Notes: generated by a model not told the origin, from the letters alone. Positions 1 through 8,774 are shown, counted from the first letter of the stretch. The stretch: DNA of 64,000 nucleotides from Effusibacillus lacus (GCF_002335525.1 NZ_BDUF01000020.1:1-64000), one strand, 5' to 3'. Program-made: numbers and translations.

Positions 1-293
1 TAACCCACCAACCATTTATTAACAATGGGCTTAGGGGGCTTAGTTTGGTATTGCCTTTTTACGTGAGTCTGTGGCCTTTAATTTTCAGGATAGAACGAAT
101 GTAAACTTTGTGGGTGGGACAATACGAATTTTAGGTAATGGCTTAAGAAAATTTCCCTAAAATCATTTCATAAATTACTTGGACAGAGGCATTGGAAAGC
201 ATTGTTAGTTAATTTGTCCGCCGTAGTTTTTTATGTGGCAAGGAACTGGGCAACTGCATACCCTGCAAAAAAGGGGTTTGGAGGATGTTGGGA
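1..293. other. Non-coding stretch at the left edge
   Basis: No reading frame here has both a usable start and coding character on either strand. The sequence is A/T-rich at first and ends with the ribosome site GGAGG at 280-284 of the next gene. It probably holds the promoter of the L,D-transpeptidase gene, but no convincing -35/-10 pair was found. Confidence 0.5.
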
Positions 294-629
294 ATGGCTT
301 ACCGGTTAACGGTCGATCTGTCGGAGCGCAAGCTTTACCTTTACGACAAGGACAAACTGGTCAAGACCTACCCGGTTGGAATCGGACGGGTGGCAGCCAA
401 AACCCCGCATGGGGAGTTCATGATCGTCAATAAAGTTCCGAATCCGGGAGGGCCTTATGGAGCTTACTGGTTGGGGCTATCAAAGAAACATTACGGAATT
501 CATGGAACCAACCGCCCTTCTTCCATTGGGAAACGAGTTTCAAGAGGATGCATCCGGATGCACAACCATGATGTGGTGGAACTTGCGAAAAAGGTGCCGT
601 TGGGCACGCAAGTGACCATTCGGCCTTAA
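294..629 (+). CDS. L,D-transpeptidase (YkuD domain)
   Basis: Small 111-residue protein made almost entirely of a YkuD catalytic domain. The family cross-links peptidoglycan through 3-3 bonds using an active-site cysteine. The signature is visible: HGTN at about residues 67-70 and SRGCIRMHN near residue 85, which supplies the catalytic His and Cys. No LysM domain, signal peptide or membrane segment is seen, so it resembles the minimal spore- or cytoplasm-associated YkuD proteins of Bacillales. I chose ATG 294 over ATG 285 because GGAGG at 280-284 lies 9 nt before 294 but abuts 285. The family is certain; the physiological role (spore cortex or vegetative wall) is not. Confidence 0.9.
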   Translation: MAYRLTVDLSERKLYLYDKDKLVKTYPVGIGRVAAKTPHGEFMIVNKVPNPGGPYGAYWLGLSKKHYGIHGTNRPSSIGKRVSRGCIRMHNHDVVELAKKVPLGTQVTIRP

Positions 630-753
630 AAAAAGAGGAAACGATCCGTATGAACTCCGGTGCGTTGGAGACGGAAAAGGTAGCCCAATAACCAGCATTA
701 CCTGTAATATAAGATTTGGCAGCTGACTTTTCATCTTTGACTGGAGGATTCTA

Positions 754-1383
754 ATGGTAGAAATGGTTCGCAACATCTATTGTGTCGGTAGAAATTATGT
801 TTTGCATGCAGAGGAACTCGGAAACGAAGTGCCCAAATCCCCAATGATCTTCTCCAAGCCCACCCATGCGTTGGTACAGACCAACGGGCAAGAGATTGCA
901 CTGCCAGGAAATCGCGGGGAAGTTCATTACGAAGCCGAATTTGTGATACATATTGGACGCGATTATGAACCGGGGCTGCAAGTCAAGGACCTGGTGAATC
1001 GCATGGCCCTGGGGATCGACTTTACGCTGCGGGATGTACAAAGCGAATTGAAGAAGAAAGGACATCCGTGGCTGCTGGCCAAAGGGTTCCCCAATTCGGC
1101 CATTGTCACAGAGTTCCTTACATTCCCTGGATTGGAAGCCTGCCGGTCGACCGATTTTTCCCTGATCAGGAACGGGGAACAAGTTCAGCGCGGCAATATC
1201 AAAGACATGCTGTTTGATCTTCAAACCATCATCGAGTTCATTGCTGCCAACTTCGGCCTGGGCGCGGGCGATATGATCTACACGGGAACCCCTGCCGGTG
1301 TGGGTCCTGTGGCGGACGGTGACAACTTAAGGCTTGTCTGGGGTGAAGATACGCTCGGTGAATGCACGATCAGGCTGGTATAG
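754..1383 (+). CDS. Fumarylacetoacetate hydrolase (FAH) family protein
   Basis: 209-residue single-domain FAH-family enzyme. The family hydrolyses or decarboxylates 2-oxo acids with a divalent metal. Visible signatures are an N-terminal NYVLHAEELGNEVP segment, the metal-ligand region around HYEAEFVIHIG (residues about 68-78) and the C-terminal GDMIYTGTPAGVGP motif. The length matches the YisK/YcgM-type short family. GGAGG lies about 8 nt upstream of ATG 754; an in-frame ATG at 763 is a less likely alternative. It stands alone with its own terminator. The substrate (acylpyruvate, oxaloacetate or homoprotocatechuate-type) cannot be read from the sequence. Confidence 0.88.
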   Translation: MVEMVRNIYCVGRNYVLHAEELGNEVPKSPMIFSKPTHALVQTNGQEIALPGNRGEVHYEAEFVIHIGRDYEPGLQVKDLVNRMALGIDFTLRDVQSELKKKGHPWLLAKGFPNSAIVTEFLTFPGLEACRSTDFSLIRNGEQVQRGNIKDMLFDLQTIIEFIAANFGLGAGDMIYTGTPAGVGPVADGDNLRLVWGEDTLGECTIRLV

Positions 1384-1384
1384 G

Positions 1385-1412
1385 GAAGGGCTGCCCAACA
1401 GCCCTTCAATTT
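1385..1412. terminator. Terminator between convergent genes
   Basis: AAGGGCTG (1386-1393) pairs with CAGCCCTT (1399-1406), followed on the + strand by CAATTTTTC. The hairpin ends the FAH gene and overlaps the stop codon of the convergent CBS-domain gene. Confidence 0.75.
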
Positions 1413-1858
1413 TTCTCGCGAAAGTTCCGGAAATTCTTGTATACCGACGCAAGAATCGAACGTCGGGTGAGGATTCCTGCAAACACGCCATCTTCTTTTC
1501 CGATGCAGATAAACGGGTTATTAATGGACAACTCCAGGGCACGGAGAAAGCTGTCACTTTCTTTCAGCAGAGGAACCTTTCTGTTCATTACTTCTTCCAC
1601 TTTGCGTTCCGTCAATTTTTCATGCTCAATCCGCTCGATGCCAAGAATGGAGTCAAAGATAATCGGGGTGCTGATCAACCCGTGAATCCGAAAGTGCAAA
1701 TCCAGTACCGGTACGGCGGTATATCCGGATCGAGTAAGAACCAACAGGGCATGCTCCAACGAATTCCCTACCTGAACATGGGCTACATTGTCGGCCGGAA
1801 TGACCAACTCCTGAATCCCCTGTTCAAGCAGCTTGCGATTTTCCATATTCATTGCCAT
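1406..1858 (-). CDS. cbpB: CBS-domain protein, CbpB (YkuL) family
   Basis: 150-residue protein consisting of a CBS-domain pair, the layout of B. subtilis YkuL/CbpB. That protein binds cyclic di-AMP and, when free of it, stimulates the (p)ppGpp synthetase Rel. Supporting segments are SGYTAVPVLDLHFRIHGLIS (first CBS) and INNPFICIGKEDGVFAGILT (second CBS). The start ATG overlaps the stop of the upstream DUF1189 gene (TAATG at 1856-1860), so the two are co-transcribed on the minus strand. The c-di-AMP role is inferred from the family. Confidence 0.82.
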   Translation of the reverse strand: MAMNMENRKLLEQGIQELVIPADNVAHVQVGNSLEHALLVLTRSGYTAVPVLDLHFRIHGLISTPIIFDSILGIERIEHEKLTERKVEEVMNRKVPLLKESDSFLRALELSINNPFICIGKEDGVFAGILTRRSILASVYKNFRNFREKN

Positions 1859-2610
1859 TATTCCACGTCAATCCTTTCCCGGAAACTCCCTGCTCCATGG
1901 TAAATATAAGTAAAAACAGCTATCCAGAAAGCAAGACCCACATAAGGGGATTGCAGATACAGGTTCAGGATTCCGATGAGCGATGCCGGTATGAAGGCAA
2001 ATGCAGCCACCAGCCAGGCATCCCGGTAATGCAGACGTACCCTGCGCAAGGAACCAGCCAACATCGCCACAAAGGAGAACAATGTGATCTGAAGGAAGCT
2101 CCAGAACACCATGAAGAATGCCCATATAACCAACCCGACATAAAACAGGGGCCTCAACAGGGGAATCCCTGTGACAACATCGTCTTTTGTCAGCGGAGGC
2201 AGCATCAATTGCCTGTAGGAAAAACTCTGGGGAACGCCCCGGTCAATGATATACAAATCTGTTTTGCCGACCACTACGCCCGAATTCAGTTTATTTATTG
2301 TATCTTTCGGGAACGGAGAGGTAACGTCCACCACCACTTGATATCCGTTTTGTTGGGACAGGGTGAGGGGAGTGGCCGCGTTTACCTGAAGCTGGGTTCC
2401 GTCATATGTAAAAGGGGGCATTTTCTGCCGGAACTCTTGCTCCATAAAGGTTAAAAACGGGTTCATGGCACTGGCCAGAACATACCCGTGAACAGCTGTG
2501 ACAATGCCGAAGAAGGCCAGCAGCGTAAGGAGCAGACGCCAGAATTTCTTTTGCGCCAGTTGCTTGTAACCTGACGGTTTACGAATGCTGTGCCAGATTG
2601 TTTCAAACAT
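1858..2610 (-). CDS. DUF1189 family membrane protein
   Basis: 250-residue integral membrane protein. There is one transmembrane segment at about residues 26-48, a long extracytoplasmic loop of about 110 residues, and three or four further hydrophobic segments in the C-terminal half (starting near GLVIWAFFMVFW). This is the layout of the DUF1189 family of Bacillales, whose function is unknown. AGGAGG sits about 7 nt before the ATG. It is translationally coupled to cbpB. Confidence 0.75.
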   Translation of the reverse strand: MFETIWHSIRKPSGYKQLAQKKFWRLLLTLLAFFGIVTAVHGYVLASAMNPFLTFMEQEFRQKMPPFTYDGTQLQVNAATPLTLSQQNGYQVVVDVTSPFPKDTINKLNSGVVVGKTDLYIIDRGVPQSFSYRQLMLPPLTKDDVVTGIPLLRPLFYVGLVIWAFFMVFWSFLQITLFSFVAMLAGSLRRVRLHYRDAWLVAAFAFIPASLIGILNLYLQSPYVGLAFWIAVFTYIYHGAGSFRERIDVE

Positions 2611-2759
2611 GCGGTTCCCTCCTGACAGGTACTATTTTAGCCTTTTGCCGGCAAATAGTACAGCAACCCTTGCGCAATATTCCCCAGATATGGGGATGCA
2701 TGGTACAATGAATCCTAGAAAAGGTGGATGTACAGGGGTAGGAACAAAGGAGCGGTAGC

Positions 2760-4106
2760 ATGGACTTTGAACAAGACAACGGAACCGAACAGCATCAGGA
2801 ACTCAGGCGAAGCTCTGCCAAACCTCCCAAACGGAAAAGAAAACGTTTCAGGAATCTCTTGCTGCTGCTGGCCGCTTTCTTCATCGGACTGGCAGCCTAC
2901 AACATTGTGGCTGTATTGAAATTCCTGGACAAGGCAAACCAGAATCGTTTCGCAAATGTGGGGAACACGGTCACGGCATCCGAATGGTCCGGAAGCGAGC
3001 GAGTCAACGTGTTGTTTCTTGGAGTGGACAACCGGGACAAGGACGAGGCGCCCCGGTCGGATACCATGCTGTTGCTGTCGATCGATCCCGCAACCGACAG
3101 GGCGGACCTGATGTCGATCATGCGGGACACCTATGTGAAGATTCCCGGTCACGGAATGGGGAAGATCAACACGGCATTCGCCATTGGCGGTCCCAGTCTG
3201 ACGGTTCGAACCATCGGGGAATTCCTGCAGGTTCCCGTACATTATTATGTGGTAACCGACTTTAAAGGGTTTGAGGGGGTTATTGACGCGATCGGCGGGG
3301 TTCAACTGAATGTCGAAATCCCCATGAAGTATACGGATGACGGCGTGTATGACATTGATCTGAAAAAAGGTCCGCAGCATCTGACCGGCCGGGAGGCACT
3401 CCAATATGTCCGGTATCGTGGGGATGCCCGGGCTGATTTTGCCCGGACGGAACGGCAGCGCAAACTGGTCAAAGCCGTGCTGGAAGAGCTGAAGACACCG
3501 CTCACACTGGTTCGCTTCCCGAGCATGCTGAAAGAAGCGGAGCCTTATGTGCAGACCAACATGATGGCAACTGACGTAATGCGTTTGTCGACTGACGTTC
3601 TTGCTCTGAACTCGGGATCAATCAATAGTTTCCAGATTCCGCCCGATGAACTTCTGACAGAGACTTTCAACCAAATGGGAGAAGCGATTCTGCAACCGGA
3701 TGTAAAGGCGGTGCAAAAGTTTGTGCGGGAGAAGATGGGCACGAGTTCGAGCGTTCCGGTAAACTCCACACAAGGGACGGTTCCCGCCTCCGGTACCTCG
3801 AAGCCATCGGATAATCCGGCTAAACCGCCTGCCGAGTCGAAAAACGGGGCCGGAACTTCGGCGAACAGCCCGGGCGGTTTCAATGTGGCCGCGGATTCAG
3901 GGCATTTTGCCAATGAACGGATCGGGAAAGTGACAGACGGCGTCAATGTGCGGCAAGGCCCCGGCACTACCCATCCGATTCTGACTAGCGCTGCCCGGGG
4001 CGATGAGGTTTTGATCCTGGATGAACAGGGCGGCTGGTACCATGTGAAGCTACAAAACGGAACGGAAGGATACATTTTCGGTGAGTATGTAAAGATGAAT
4101 CCATAA
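2760..4106 (+). CDS. LytR-CpsA-Psr (LCP) protein with C-terminal SH3 domain
   Basis: 448-residue membrane-anchored LCP protein. LCP enzymes transfer undecaprenyl-linked glycopolymers (teichoic acid, capsule) to peptidoglycan. After a basic cytoplasmic tail (KRKRKRF, about 25-31) comes one transmembrane segment (about 32-55). The LCP domain follows, with VLFLGVDNR, RSDTMLL, SIMRDTYVKIPG, GKINTAF and QYVRYRGDARADFARTERQR. A Ser/Pro/Gly-rich linker (about 325-380) leads to a bacterial SH3 domain (about 385-445). AAGGAG at 2747-2752 supports ATG 2760. The SH3 module is an addition to the basic family and probably binds the cell wall. A second LCP gene lies at 30503. Confidence 0.9.
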   Translation: MDFEQDNGTEQHQELRRSSAKPPKRKRKRFRNLLLLLAAFFIGLAAYNIVAVLKFLDKANQNRFANVGNTVTASEWSGSERVNVLFLGVDNRDKDEAPRSDTMLLLSIDPATDRADLMSIMRDTYVKIPGHGMGKINTAFAIGGPSLTVRTIGEFLQVPVHYYVVTDFKGFEGVIDAIGGVQLNVEIPMKYTDDGVYDIDLKKGPQHLTGREALQYVRYRGDARADFARTERQRKLVKAVLEELKTPLTLVRFPSMLKEAEPYVQTNMMATDVMRLSTDVLALNSGSINSFQIPPDELLTETFNQMGEAILQPDVKAVQKFVREKMGTSSSVPVNSTQGTVPASGTSKPSDNPAKPPAESKNGAGTSANSPGGFNVAADSGHFANERIGKVTDGVNVRQGPGTTHPILTSAARGDEVLILDEQGGWYHVKLQNGTEGYIFGEYVKMNP

Positions 4107-4180
4107 GAAGAGGCTGTCCTAAAATTGATTTTGGAAACTTCCTGGTTAGGTCAGAAGCCATGATGATGGCAACCATTCGA

Positions 4181-4215
4181 CAAAAATAGCGGTGAAAAAC
4201 ACCGCTATTTCAAAA
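4181..4215 (+). terminator. Intrinsic terminator after LCP gene
   Basis: AAATAGCGGTG (4184-4194) and CACCGCTATTT (4200-4210) form a perfect 11-bp stem with an A5 loop. Confidence 0.75.
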
Positions 4216-4228
4216 GGGTACCCTGAGC

Positions 4229-4257
4229 GGGCTGTCTTATGACTTTTGAGACAGCCC
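4229..4257 (-). terminator. Hairpin after histidine phosphatase gene
   Basis: GGGCTGTCT (4229-4237) pairs with AGACAGCCC (4249-4257), directly after the minus-strand stop codon. The T-tract is weak, so it may act together with the hairpin at 4184-4210. Confidence 0.55.
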
Positions 4258-4962
4258 CTAGTTTTCTTTACGGGCCAGGGGTGCCGGGTTGATGCCCAGC
4301 CTCTTTTTCGCGGACTGAAACAGCTCGTCAAATTCCTCCTGCGGTACATGCCCCGTAAGATTGTGCGCTTCCAGCCGAAACTCTCCGTTGCGGTAGCGGA
4401 CCGTTGTCAGGCTGCAGTTGGCCACATGATACCGATTCCAGTGGGACAACGGTTCTCCCCGAATACCTGCCAGAAAGTAAGCGATTGCTCCTGCATGGGT
4501 GACAACCGCCACCGTTTGTTCCGGATGTCGCTCTGCAACGGTAACGGCAGCAGAGTGAATGCGACGGAAGAATTCCGGTCTTGTCTCACCGCCTTCCCAG
4601 CCGAATTCGTCATCACCAGGATTCAGGGCAGCGTCCACCATTTCTTTATGAGTCTCATAGAGATCCATGATCGGCAATCCGTCAAATACCCCAAAATGCA
4701 TTTCTTTCAACTCATCCAGATAATTGACCTGCATTTGCAACCGTTCCGCTATGATTTCTGCCGTCTTTGCCGCCCGCAGCAACGGGCTTGCGTAAATGGC
4801 GGCTACCTTCCAATCCCTGTCTGCCAGCCGTCGTAGATGATCCCCCGCACATTCCGCCTGCCGGATGCCTGCCTCATTCAACGGGCTGTCCGTCCAACCG
4901 GACAAGCGGTAAAGCAGGTTGTCATCCGTACTCCCGTGCCGGATCAAAATCAATCTTGTCAT
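4258..4962 (-). CDS. Histidine phosphatase family protein, possible alpha-ribazole phosphatase (CobC-like)
   Basis: 234-residue phosphoglycerate-mutase-like phosphatase. The catalytic motif LIRHGST (residues 6-12) and the second histidine in VVTHAGAI are both present, as is the supporting SPLLRAAKTAEI segment. The family removes phosphates from many small molecules. The gene lies divergently beside the cobalamin riboswitch and cob operon, which makes alpha-ribazole-5'-phosphate phosphatase (CobC, last steps of the nucleotide loop) a reasonable guess. The sequence alone cannot exclude a general phosphoglycerate-mutase-type activity. A ribosome site (AGGAGAAGG) precedes the ATG. Confidence 0.8.
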   Translation of the reverse strand: MTRLILIRHGSTDDNLLYRLSGWTDSPLNEAGIRQAECAGDHLRRLADRDWKVAAIYASPLLRAAKTAEIIAERLQMQVNYLDELKEMHFGVFDGLPIMDLYETHKEMVDAALNPGDDEFGWEGGETRPEFFRRIHSAAVTVAERHPEQTVAVVTHAGAIAYFLAGIRGEPLSHWNRYHVANCSLTTVRYRNGEFRLEAHNLTGHVPQEEFDELFQSAKKRLGINPAPLARKEN

Positions 4963-5011
4963 ATCCTTCTCCTTGTTGCATCATGGAAATGTAACTCTTA
5001 TATCCTATTAT

Positions 5012-5180
5012 ACCTGCAGGTGCCGTTTGGAGAACACGGAGAATAGGGAAACCGGTGCAAATCCGGTGCGGTCCCGCCACTGTATGAGGGAGCCGCGTTC
5101 ACATGTCACCGCCTGTTGGCGGGAAGACGAACGTTGGCGATGAACTTGAGCCAGGAGACCTGCCTGCGGGTGTTATGGAG
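5012..5180 (+). promoter_or_regulatory. Cobalamin (B12) riboswitch
   Basis: Leader upstream of cobT with the conserved elements of the adenosylcobalamin riboswitch, in order: CCGGTGCAAATCCGGTGCGG (P4/L4 region, 5052-5071), CCGCCACTGT (5074-5083), GGGAAGACG near 5121 and the B12 box GAGCCAGGAGACCTGCC (5149-5164). The 5' CCTGCAGGTG can pair with the 3' ACCTGCCTGCGGGT to close the structure. In the family, coenzyme binding lowers expression of the genes downstream, and here a terminator follows within 60 nt. Confidence 0.93.
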
Positions 5181-5236
5181 AGCTGCTTTTCGAGGAAAAA
5201 AGGGGCTGGTATGCGCATGTGAGTGCGTTGTGAAGG

Positions 5237-5286
5237 GCTGTCCCGAAAGCAGATTGCCTGCTTACTGGTACAGCTTTATTTTTTTA
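5237..5286 (+). terminator. Terminator in the expression platform of the B12 riboswitch
   Basis: GCTGT (5237-5241) and AAGCAG (5247-5252) pair with CTGCTT (5258-5263) and ACAGC (5270-5274), followed by TTTATTTTTTT. Its place between the riboswitch and cobT suggests transcriptional attenuation by cobalamin. Confidence 0.75.
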
Positions 5287-5356
5287 GCGGGTTTCTGGAA
5301 TAGCGGATTATCCGGAGAATGGTAGTCGCCAAGACAGACAGGGGAGGAAATCAGAC

Positions 5357-6430
5357 ATGTGGAAGTTGCCAAAGCAAATTGAACAGCTCAACCAAGAATC
5401 CATTGAGCAGGCTCGGATGCGTCATGATCAATTGACGAAACCGCCTGGGAGTCTGGGGATGTTGGAAGAGATCGGAATTCGGCTGGCGGGTATTCAGGGA
5501 GCAACCATTCCCACGGCTGAACCGGCTGCCGTTGTTGTAATGGCAGGAGATCATGGAGTAACGGAAGAAGGTGTTTCCGCTTTTCCGTCCGAGGTGACGG
5601 TGCAGATGGTACTGAATTTCATGGCGGGCGGAGCGGCCATTAACGTGCTGGCGCGAAATGCCGGTGCCGATGTGCATGTGGTCGATATTGGAGTGAAAGC
5701 GGACATTCCGCTGGAACAGGTACAAGCCGGGAATTCCGGCAACCGGTTGTGGATTGAGAAGGTCCGGTATGGGACGGGCAATATGGCCAAGGAGCCCGCC
5801 ATGACCCGGGACGAAGCGGAGCAGGCGTTGAGTGTCGGATGGAAAATCGGTCGGGAGCTAAGTGTCCAAGGGTACAAAGTGATTGCCCTTGGGGAAATGG
5901 GCATTGGCAACACAACTGCCAGCGCAGCCATTGCCAGCGTCCTTACGGGCAAGCCGGTTCCGGAAGTGGTTGGTGCAGGAACAGGACTTTCGACAGAAGG
6001 CATCCGGCACAAAAGTGAAGTGATTGAAAGGGCAATTGCAACCAATGCGCCGGATCCTCAGGATCCTGTAGACGTGTTGGCAAAAGTGGGAGGCTTGGAG
6101 ATCGCGGGTCTGACCGGATTGACCCTGGCCTGTGCCGCACATAGGGTTGCGGTAGTCGTGGACGGTTTTATTGCCAGCGCTGCTGCGATTGCAGCTGTCC
6201 GGATCGAACCCGCAGTGCAACCCTATCTGTTTGCATCCCACAAGTCGGTGGAACCCGGGCATCGGATTCTGCTGGAAGCTCTCGACTTGCAGCCGTTGTT
6301 TGATTTTTCCATGCGTCTCGGGGAAGGTTCCGGAGCTTCTCTGGCATTGCCTGTCTTGCAGGGGGCGGCCCGGGTGCTTAAGGAAATGGCCACCTTTGCG
6401 GAGGCGGGAGTCTCGGATGGCGTATCATAA
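5357..6430 (+). CDS. cobT: Nicotinate-nucleotide--dimethylbenzimidazole phosphoribosyltransferase
   Basis: 357-residue CobT, which makes alpha-ribazole phosphate, the lower ligand, from a base such as dimethylbenzimidazole and nicotinate mononucleotide. Recognisable segments are RHDQLTKPPGSLG (about 22-34), AGDHGVTEEGVSAFP (about 68-82), the glycine-rich GEMGIGNTTAS (about 178-188) and HKSVEPGHRILLEAL near residue 295 with the catalytic glutamate. Length matches the family. The ribosome site GGGGAGG lies about 9 nt before ATG. First gene after the riboswitch; it overlaps cbiZ by 14 nt. Confidence 0.96.
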   Translation: MWKLPKQIEQLNQESIEQARMRHDQLTKPPGSLGMLEEIGIRLAGIQGATIPTAEPAAVVVMAGDHGVTEEGVSAFPSEVTVQMVLNFMAGGAAINVLARNAGADVHVVDIGVKADIPLEQVQAGNSGNRLWIEKVRYGTGNMAKEPAMTRDEAEQALSVGWKIGRELSVQGYKVIALGEMGIGNTTASAAIASVLTGKPVPEVVGAGTGLSTEGIRHKSEVIERAIATNAPDPQDPVDVLAKVGGLEIAGLTGLTLACAAHRVAVVVDGFIASAAAIAAVRIEPAVQPYLFASHKSVEPGHRILLEALDLQPLFDFSMRLGEGSGASLALPVLQGAARVLKEMATFAEAGVSDGVS

Positions 6431-7166
6431 AGAAACTGAATTGCTTCCGGACCTGACACTGCGTTTCGGTGAGAAAAGACTGGTTGTTGCAAGTAAAGTT
6501 CCAATGCGGGCAGTCAGTTCCGCCATCTTGATGGGCGGGCTGCAGCCTGAAGTCCGGTGCATTCTGAACATGACGGTGGACAAAGGGTATAACTGCAGAG
6601 ATCCTGTTGCAGATCTCAAGCATGAAGTGGACAAGTTGGGACTCCCCCCGCAAACCGTTGGGATGATGACGGCTGTTGACGTGAGTAAAGCAACTGTGGC
6701 TATTGAGACAGCCTATACCAATGATAGTGGAGGTTCCATTGGGACGGGATGCGATTCCCTCCGGGTGGCAGCCATCGTCACCGCTGGGATCAGCAATGCC
6801 TGGCGGGTAGGCACATGGCCGTCCTACTTGGGACAGTCCCTGCCGTCTGATCTCAACCCTTATCCCCCAGGTACGGTTAACATTATCGTATTGGTGGATG
6901 GGGGGCTGGCGGAAGCGGCGATGGTCAATGCGGTCATGACCGGTACGGAAGCCAAAACCGCTGTCTTCCACGAACGCAACATTCGCTGCCGCCAAAGCGG
7001 CGCAATTGCCACCGGCACAACGACGGACGCCGTAGTGGTCGCATGTACAGATCGTGGGGAGCAACTGCAGTATGCCGGACCGGGCACCGTCGCGGGAACG
7101 CTGATTGCCCGTGCAGTATCGAAAGCTCTCCATCAGGCACTTGATATCTGGGAGGAAGAAAGGTGA
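6417..7166 (+). CDS. cbiZ: Adenosylcobinamide amidohydrolase
   Basis: 249-residue CbiZ. The enzyme cleaves the aminopropanol side chain from adenosylcobinamide to give adenosylcobyric acid, so scavenged corrinoids can re-enter the pathway at CbiB. Family signatures are VSSAILMGG, NMTVDKGYNCRDP, GMMTAVDV and the C-terminal GTTTDAVVVACTDRG. Start ATG 6417 lies inside the end of cobT and follows GAGGCGGGAG. An upstream extension of the frame is only the shadow of cobT. CbiZ indicates corrinoid salvage by the archaeal/Rhodobacter-type route in this Gram-positive. Confidence 0.92.
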   Translation: MAYHKETELLPDLTLRFGEKRLVVASKVPMRAVSSAILMGGLQPEVRCILNMTVDKGYNCRDPVADLKHEVDKLGLPPQTVGMMTAVDVSKATVAIETAYTNDSGGSIGTGCDSLRVAAIVTAGISNAWRVGTWPSYLGQSLPSDLNPYPPGTVNIIVLVDGGLAEAAMVNAVMTGTEAKTAVFHERNIRCRQSGAIATGTTTDAVVVACTDRGEQLQYAGPGTVAGTLIARAVSKALHQALDIWEEER

Positions 7167-7170
7167 TAGA

Positions 7171-7746
7171 TTGGACGGCTCAAACATAATCCTTGTAATT
7201 GGCGGTTCCCGCAGCGGAAAGAGCCGGTTTGCCGAGGAATACTGCCAGAAACTGCAGATGCGAACAGGACTCCCTGTCACCTATGTGGCAACCTGTCCTC
7301 GCTTCGACAAGGAAATGGAGGCAAGGATTGATGCCCATATTAAGCGGAGACCCGCCGAATGGGGCTGTATTGAGGAACCGATCCATGTTGCGGACCGGAT
7401 AAGGCAATTGAACGAATCGGCAGGTATCCTGCTGCTGGACTGCCTGTCCCTCCTCTTGAACAACTGGCTTTGGGAAGCGGAGTCCAACGGGCGAGAACCC
7501 TTGCCTGACCTGACGGTGGAACAGCTAACCGTCGAGCTGATGGAAGCCTGTTTGTCCTATCCTCATCCGGTTATCATAGTTACCAGTGAAGTGGGAGCGG
7601 GACTTGTTCCGGAATCAAAACCGGCCCGGTTGTACCGGGATCAGTTGGGGCTTATCAACCAGGTGGCAGCCAGGCTTGCGAGTGCCGTTTACGCGGTCAT
7701 TGCCGGCATTCCGGTCAACCTGAAGGAGATTCAGGCACGGCTATGA
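7171..7746 (+). CDS. cobU: Adenosylcobinamide kinase / guanylyltransferase
   Basis: 191-residue CobU. It phosphorylates adenosylcobinamide and transfers GMP to form AdoCbi-GDP, the acceptor for CobS. The P-loop GGSRSGKSRFAE (about residues 11-22), the VTYVATCP strand and the LLLDCLSLLLNNWL segment are typical. The start is TTG 7171, just after cbiZ; AGGTGA at 7161-7166 or GGAGG at 7151-7155 could serve as ribosome site. The stop region overlaps the cbiB start. Confidence 0.93.
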   Translation: MDGSNIILVIGGSRSGKSRFAEEYCQKLQMRTGLPVTYVATCPRFDKEMEARIDAHIKRRPAEWGCIEEPIHVADRIRQLNESAGILLLDCLSLLLNNWLWEAESNGREPLPDLTVEQLTVELMEACLSYPHPVIIVTSEVGAGLVPESKPARLYRDQLGLINQVAARLASAVYAVIAGIPVNLKEIQARL

Positions 7747-8774
7747 TTCAGGTCTATGCGGCTTTCTTGGTTGATCTGCTGATCGGCGACCCCCGGTGGA
7801 TTCCACATCCTGTGATTATGATCGGAAAGATGATTGCCGGGTTGGAATCTCTGCTGCGAAAGATTTTCCGAATTCCTGTCAACATCGGCGAACCGGTATC
7901 TTCGGTTCCGGACAACTCCAGAGAGGCGGTAGTTTCTTTAAGCCCGGAACAAAGACAGTACCGCGAGCGATGGGCCGGCATCCTATTGGTACTTCTGGTG
8001 GTGGGAACCAGCACGGGAATTGCGTCAGTTGTTCTTTGGGCGGCTTTTCAGCTTCATCCTTGGCTTGCAGTCTGTCTCAATGTGTGGTTCATTTCAACCA
8101 CCATTGCTGCCCGAGGCCTGGCGGAAGCGGGAAACGGGATCCGAAAGGCTTTGGAGCAGGGTGACTTGGAAGAAGCAAGGAAACGGGCCGGTTGGATAGT
8201 GAGCCGTGATACGACAGTCTTGCCGGGACCGGAGGTGGCACGGGCGGCAGTGGAGAGTGTGGCGGAAAACATTGTGGATGCGGTCATCTCACCCCTTTTT
8301 TACGCAATGATAGGCGGCGCCCCCCTTGCCATGGCGTATCGTGCGGCCAATACTCTGGATTCAATGGTCGGTTACAGGAATGACCGGTACCTCTATTTTG
8401 GCTGGGCATCCGCCCGGCTGGACGATCTCTTGAACTGGATCCCGGCAAGACTTTCGGGCCTGCTGGTTGTTGCATCCGCTTGGATATTGCGGTATTCCCC
8501 CGCGGGAGCATGGAAAACCATTCGGCGGGATGCGGCCAAACATCCAAGTCCCAACAGCGGCATCCCGGAAGCGGGAGTTGCCGGTGCCCTGGGCATTCGG
8601 TTAGGTGGAGTCAACATCTACCACGGACGCGAATCCTTCAGAGCGTACATGGGAGAGTCCCTCAAAGAACTGAGTCCGGTACATATCAAGCATACCATTC
8701 ACGTCTTGTATGTAGCTTCAGCGCTAATGCTGCTCCTTGGAGGAATCACCACATTTATCTACTGGCTGTTGTAG
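7743..8774 (+). CDS. cbiB: Adenosylcobinamide-phosphate synthase
   Basis: 343-residue membrane enzyme that joins adenosylcobyric acid to aminopropanol (phosphate). The family N-terminus is clear: DLLIGDPRWIPHPVIMIGKMI. So are the central VSRDTTVLPGPEVARAAVESVAENIVD region and the HPSPNSGIPEAGVAGALGIRLGG motif. Several hydrophobic segments occur (about 85-115, 190-210, 235-255, 320-343). An insert of about 25 polar residues near 45-75 is longer than in many relatives. Its ATGA overlap with cobU shows translational coupling. Confidence 0.94.
   Translation: MIQVYAAFLVDLLIGDPRWIPHPVIMIGKMIAGLESLLRKIFRIPVNIGEPVSSVPDNSREAVVSLSPEQRQYRERWAGILLVLLVVGTSTGIASVVLWAAFQLHPWLAVCLNVWFISTTIAARGLAEAGNGIRKALEQGDLEEARKRAGWIVSRDTTVLPGPEVARAAVESVAENIVDAVISPLFYAMIGGAPLAMAYRAANTLDSMVGYRNDRYLYFGWASARLDDLLNWIPARLSGLLVVASAWILRYSPAGAWKTIRRDAAKHPSPNSGIPEAGVAGALGIRLGGVNIYHGRESFRAYMGESLKELSPVHIKHTIHVLYVASALMLLLGGITTFIYWLL

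Noticed and set aside
1334-1903. 189-codon + strand frame across the FAH terminator and cbpB
   Set aside because: It runs through a terminator and lies opposite the recognised CBS-domain protein.
5116-5325. Short frame inside the cobalamin leader
   Set aside because: It lies within the riboswitch and terminator and has no ribosome site.
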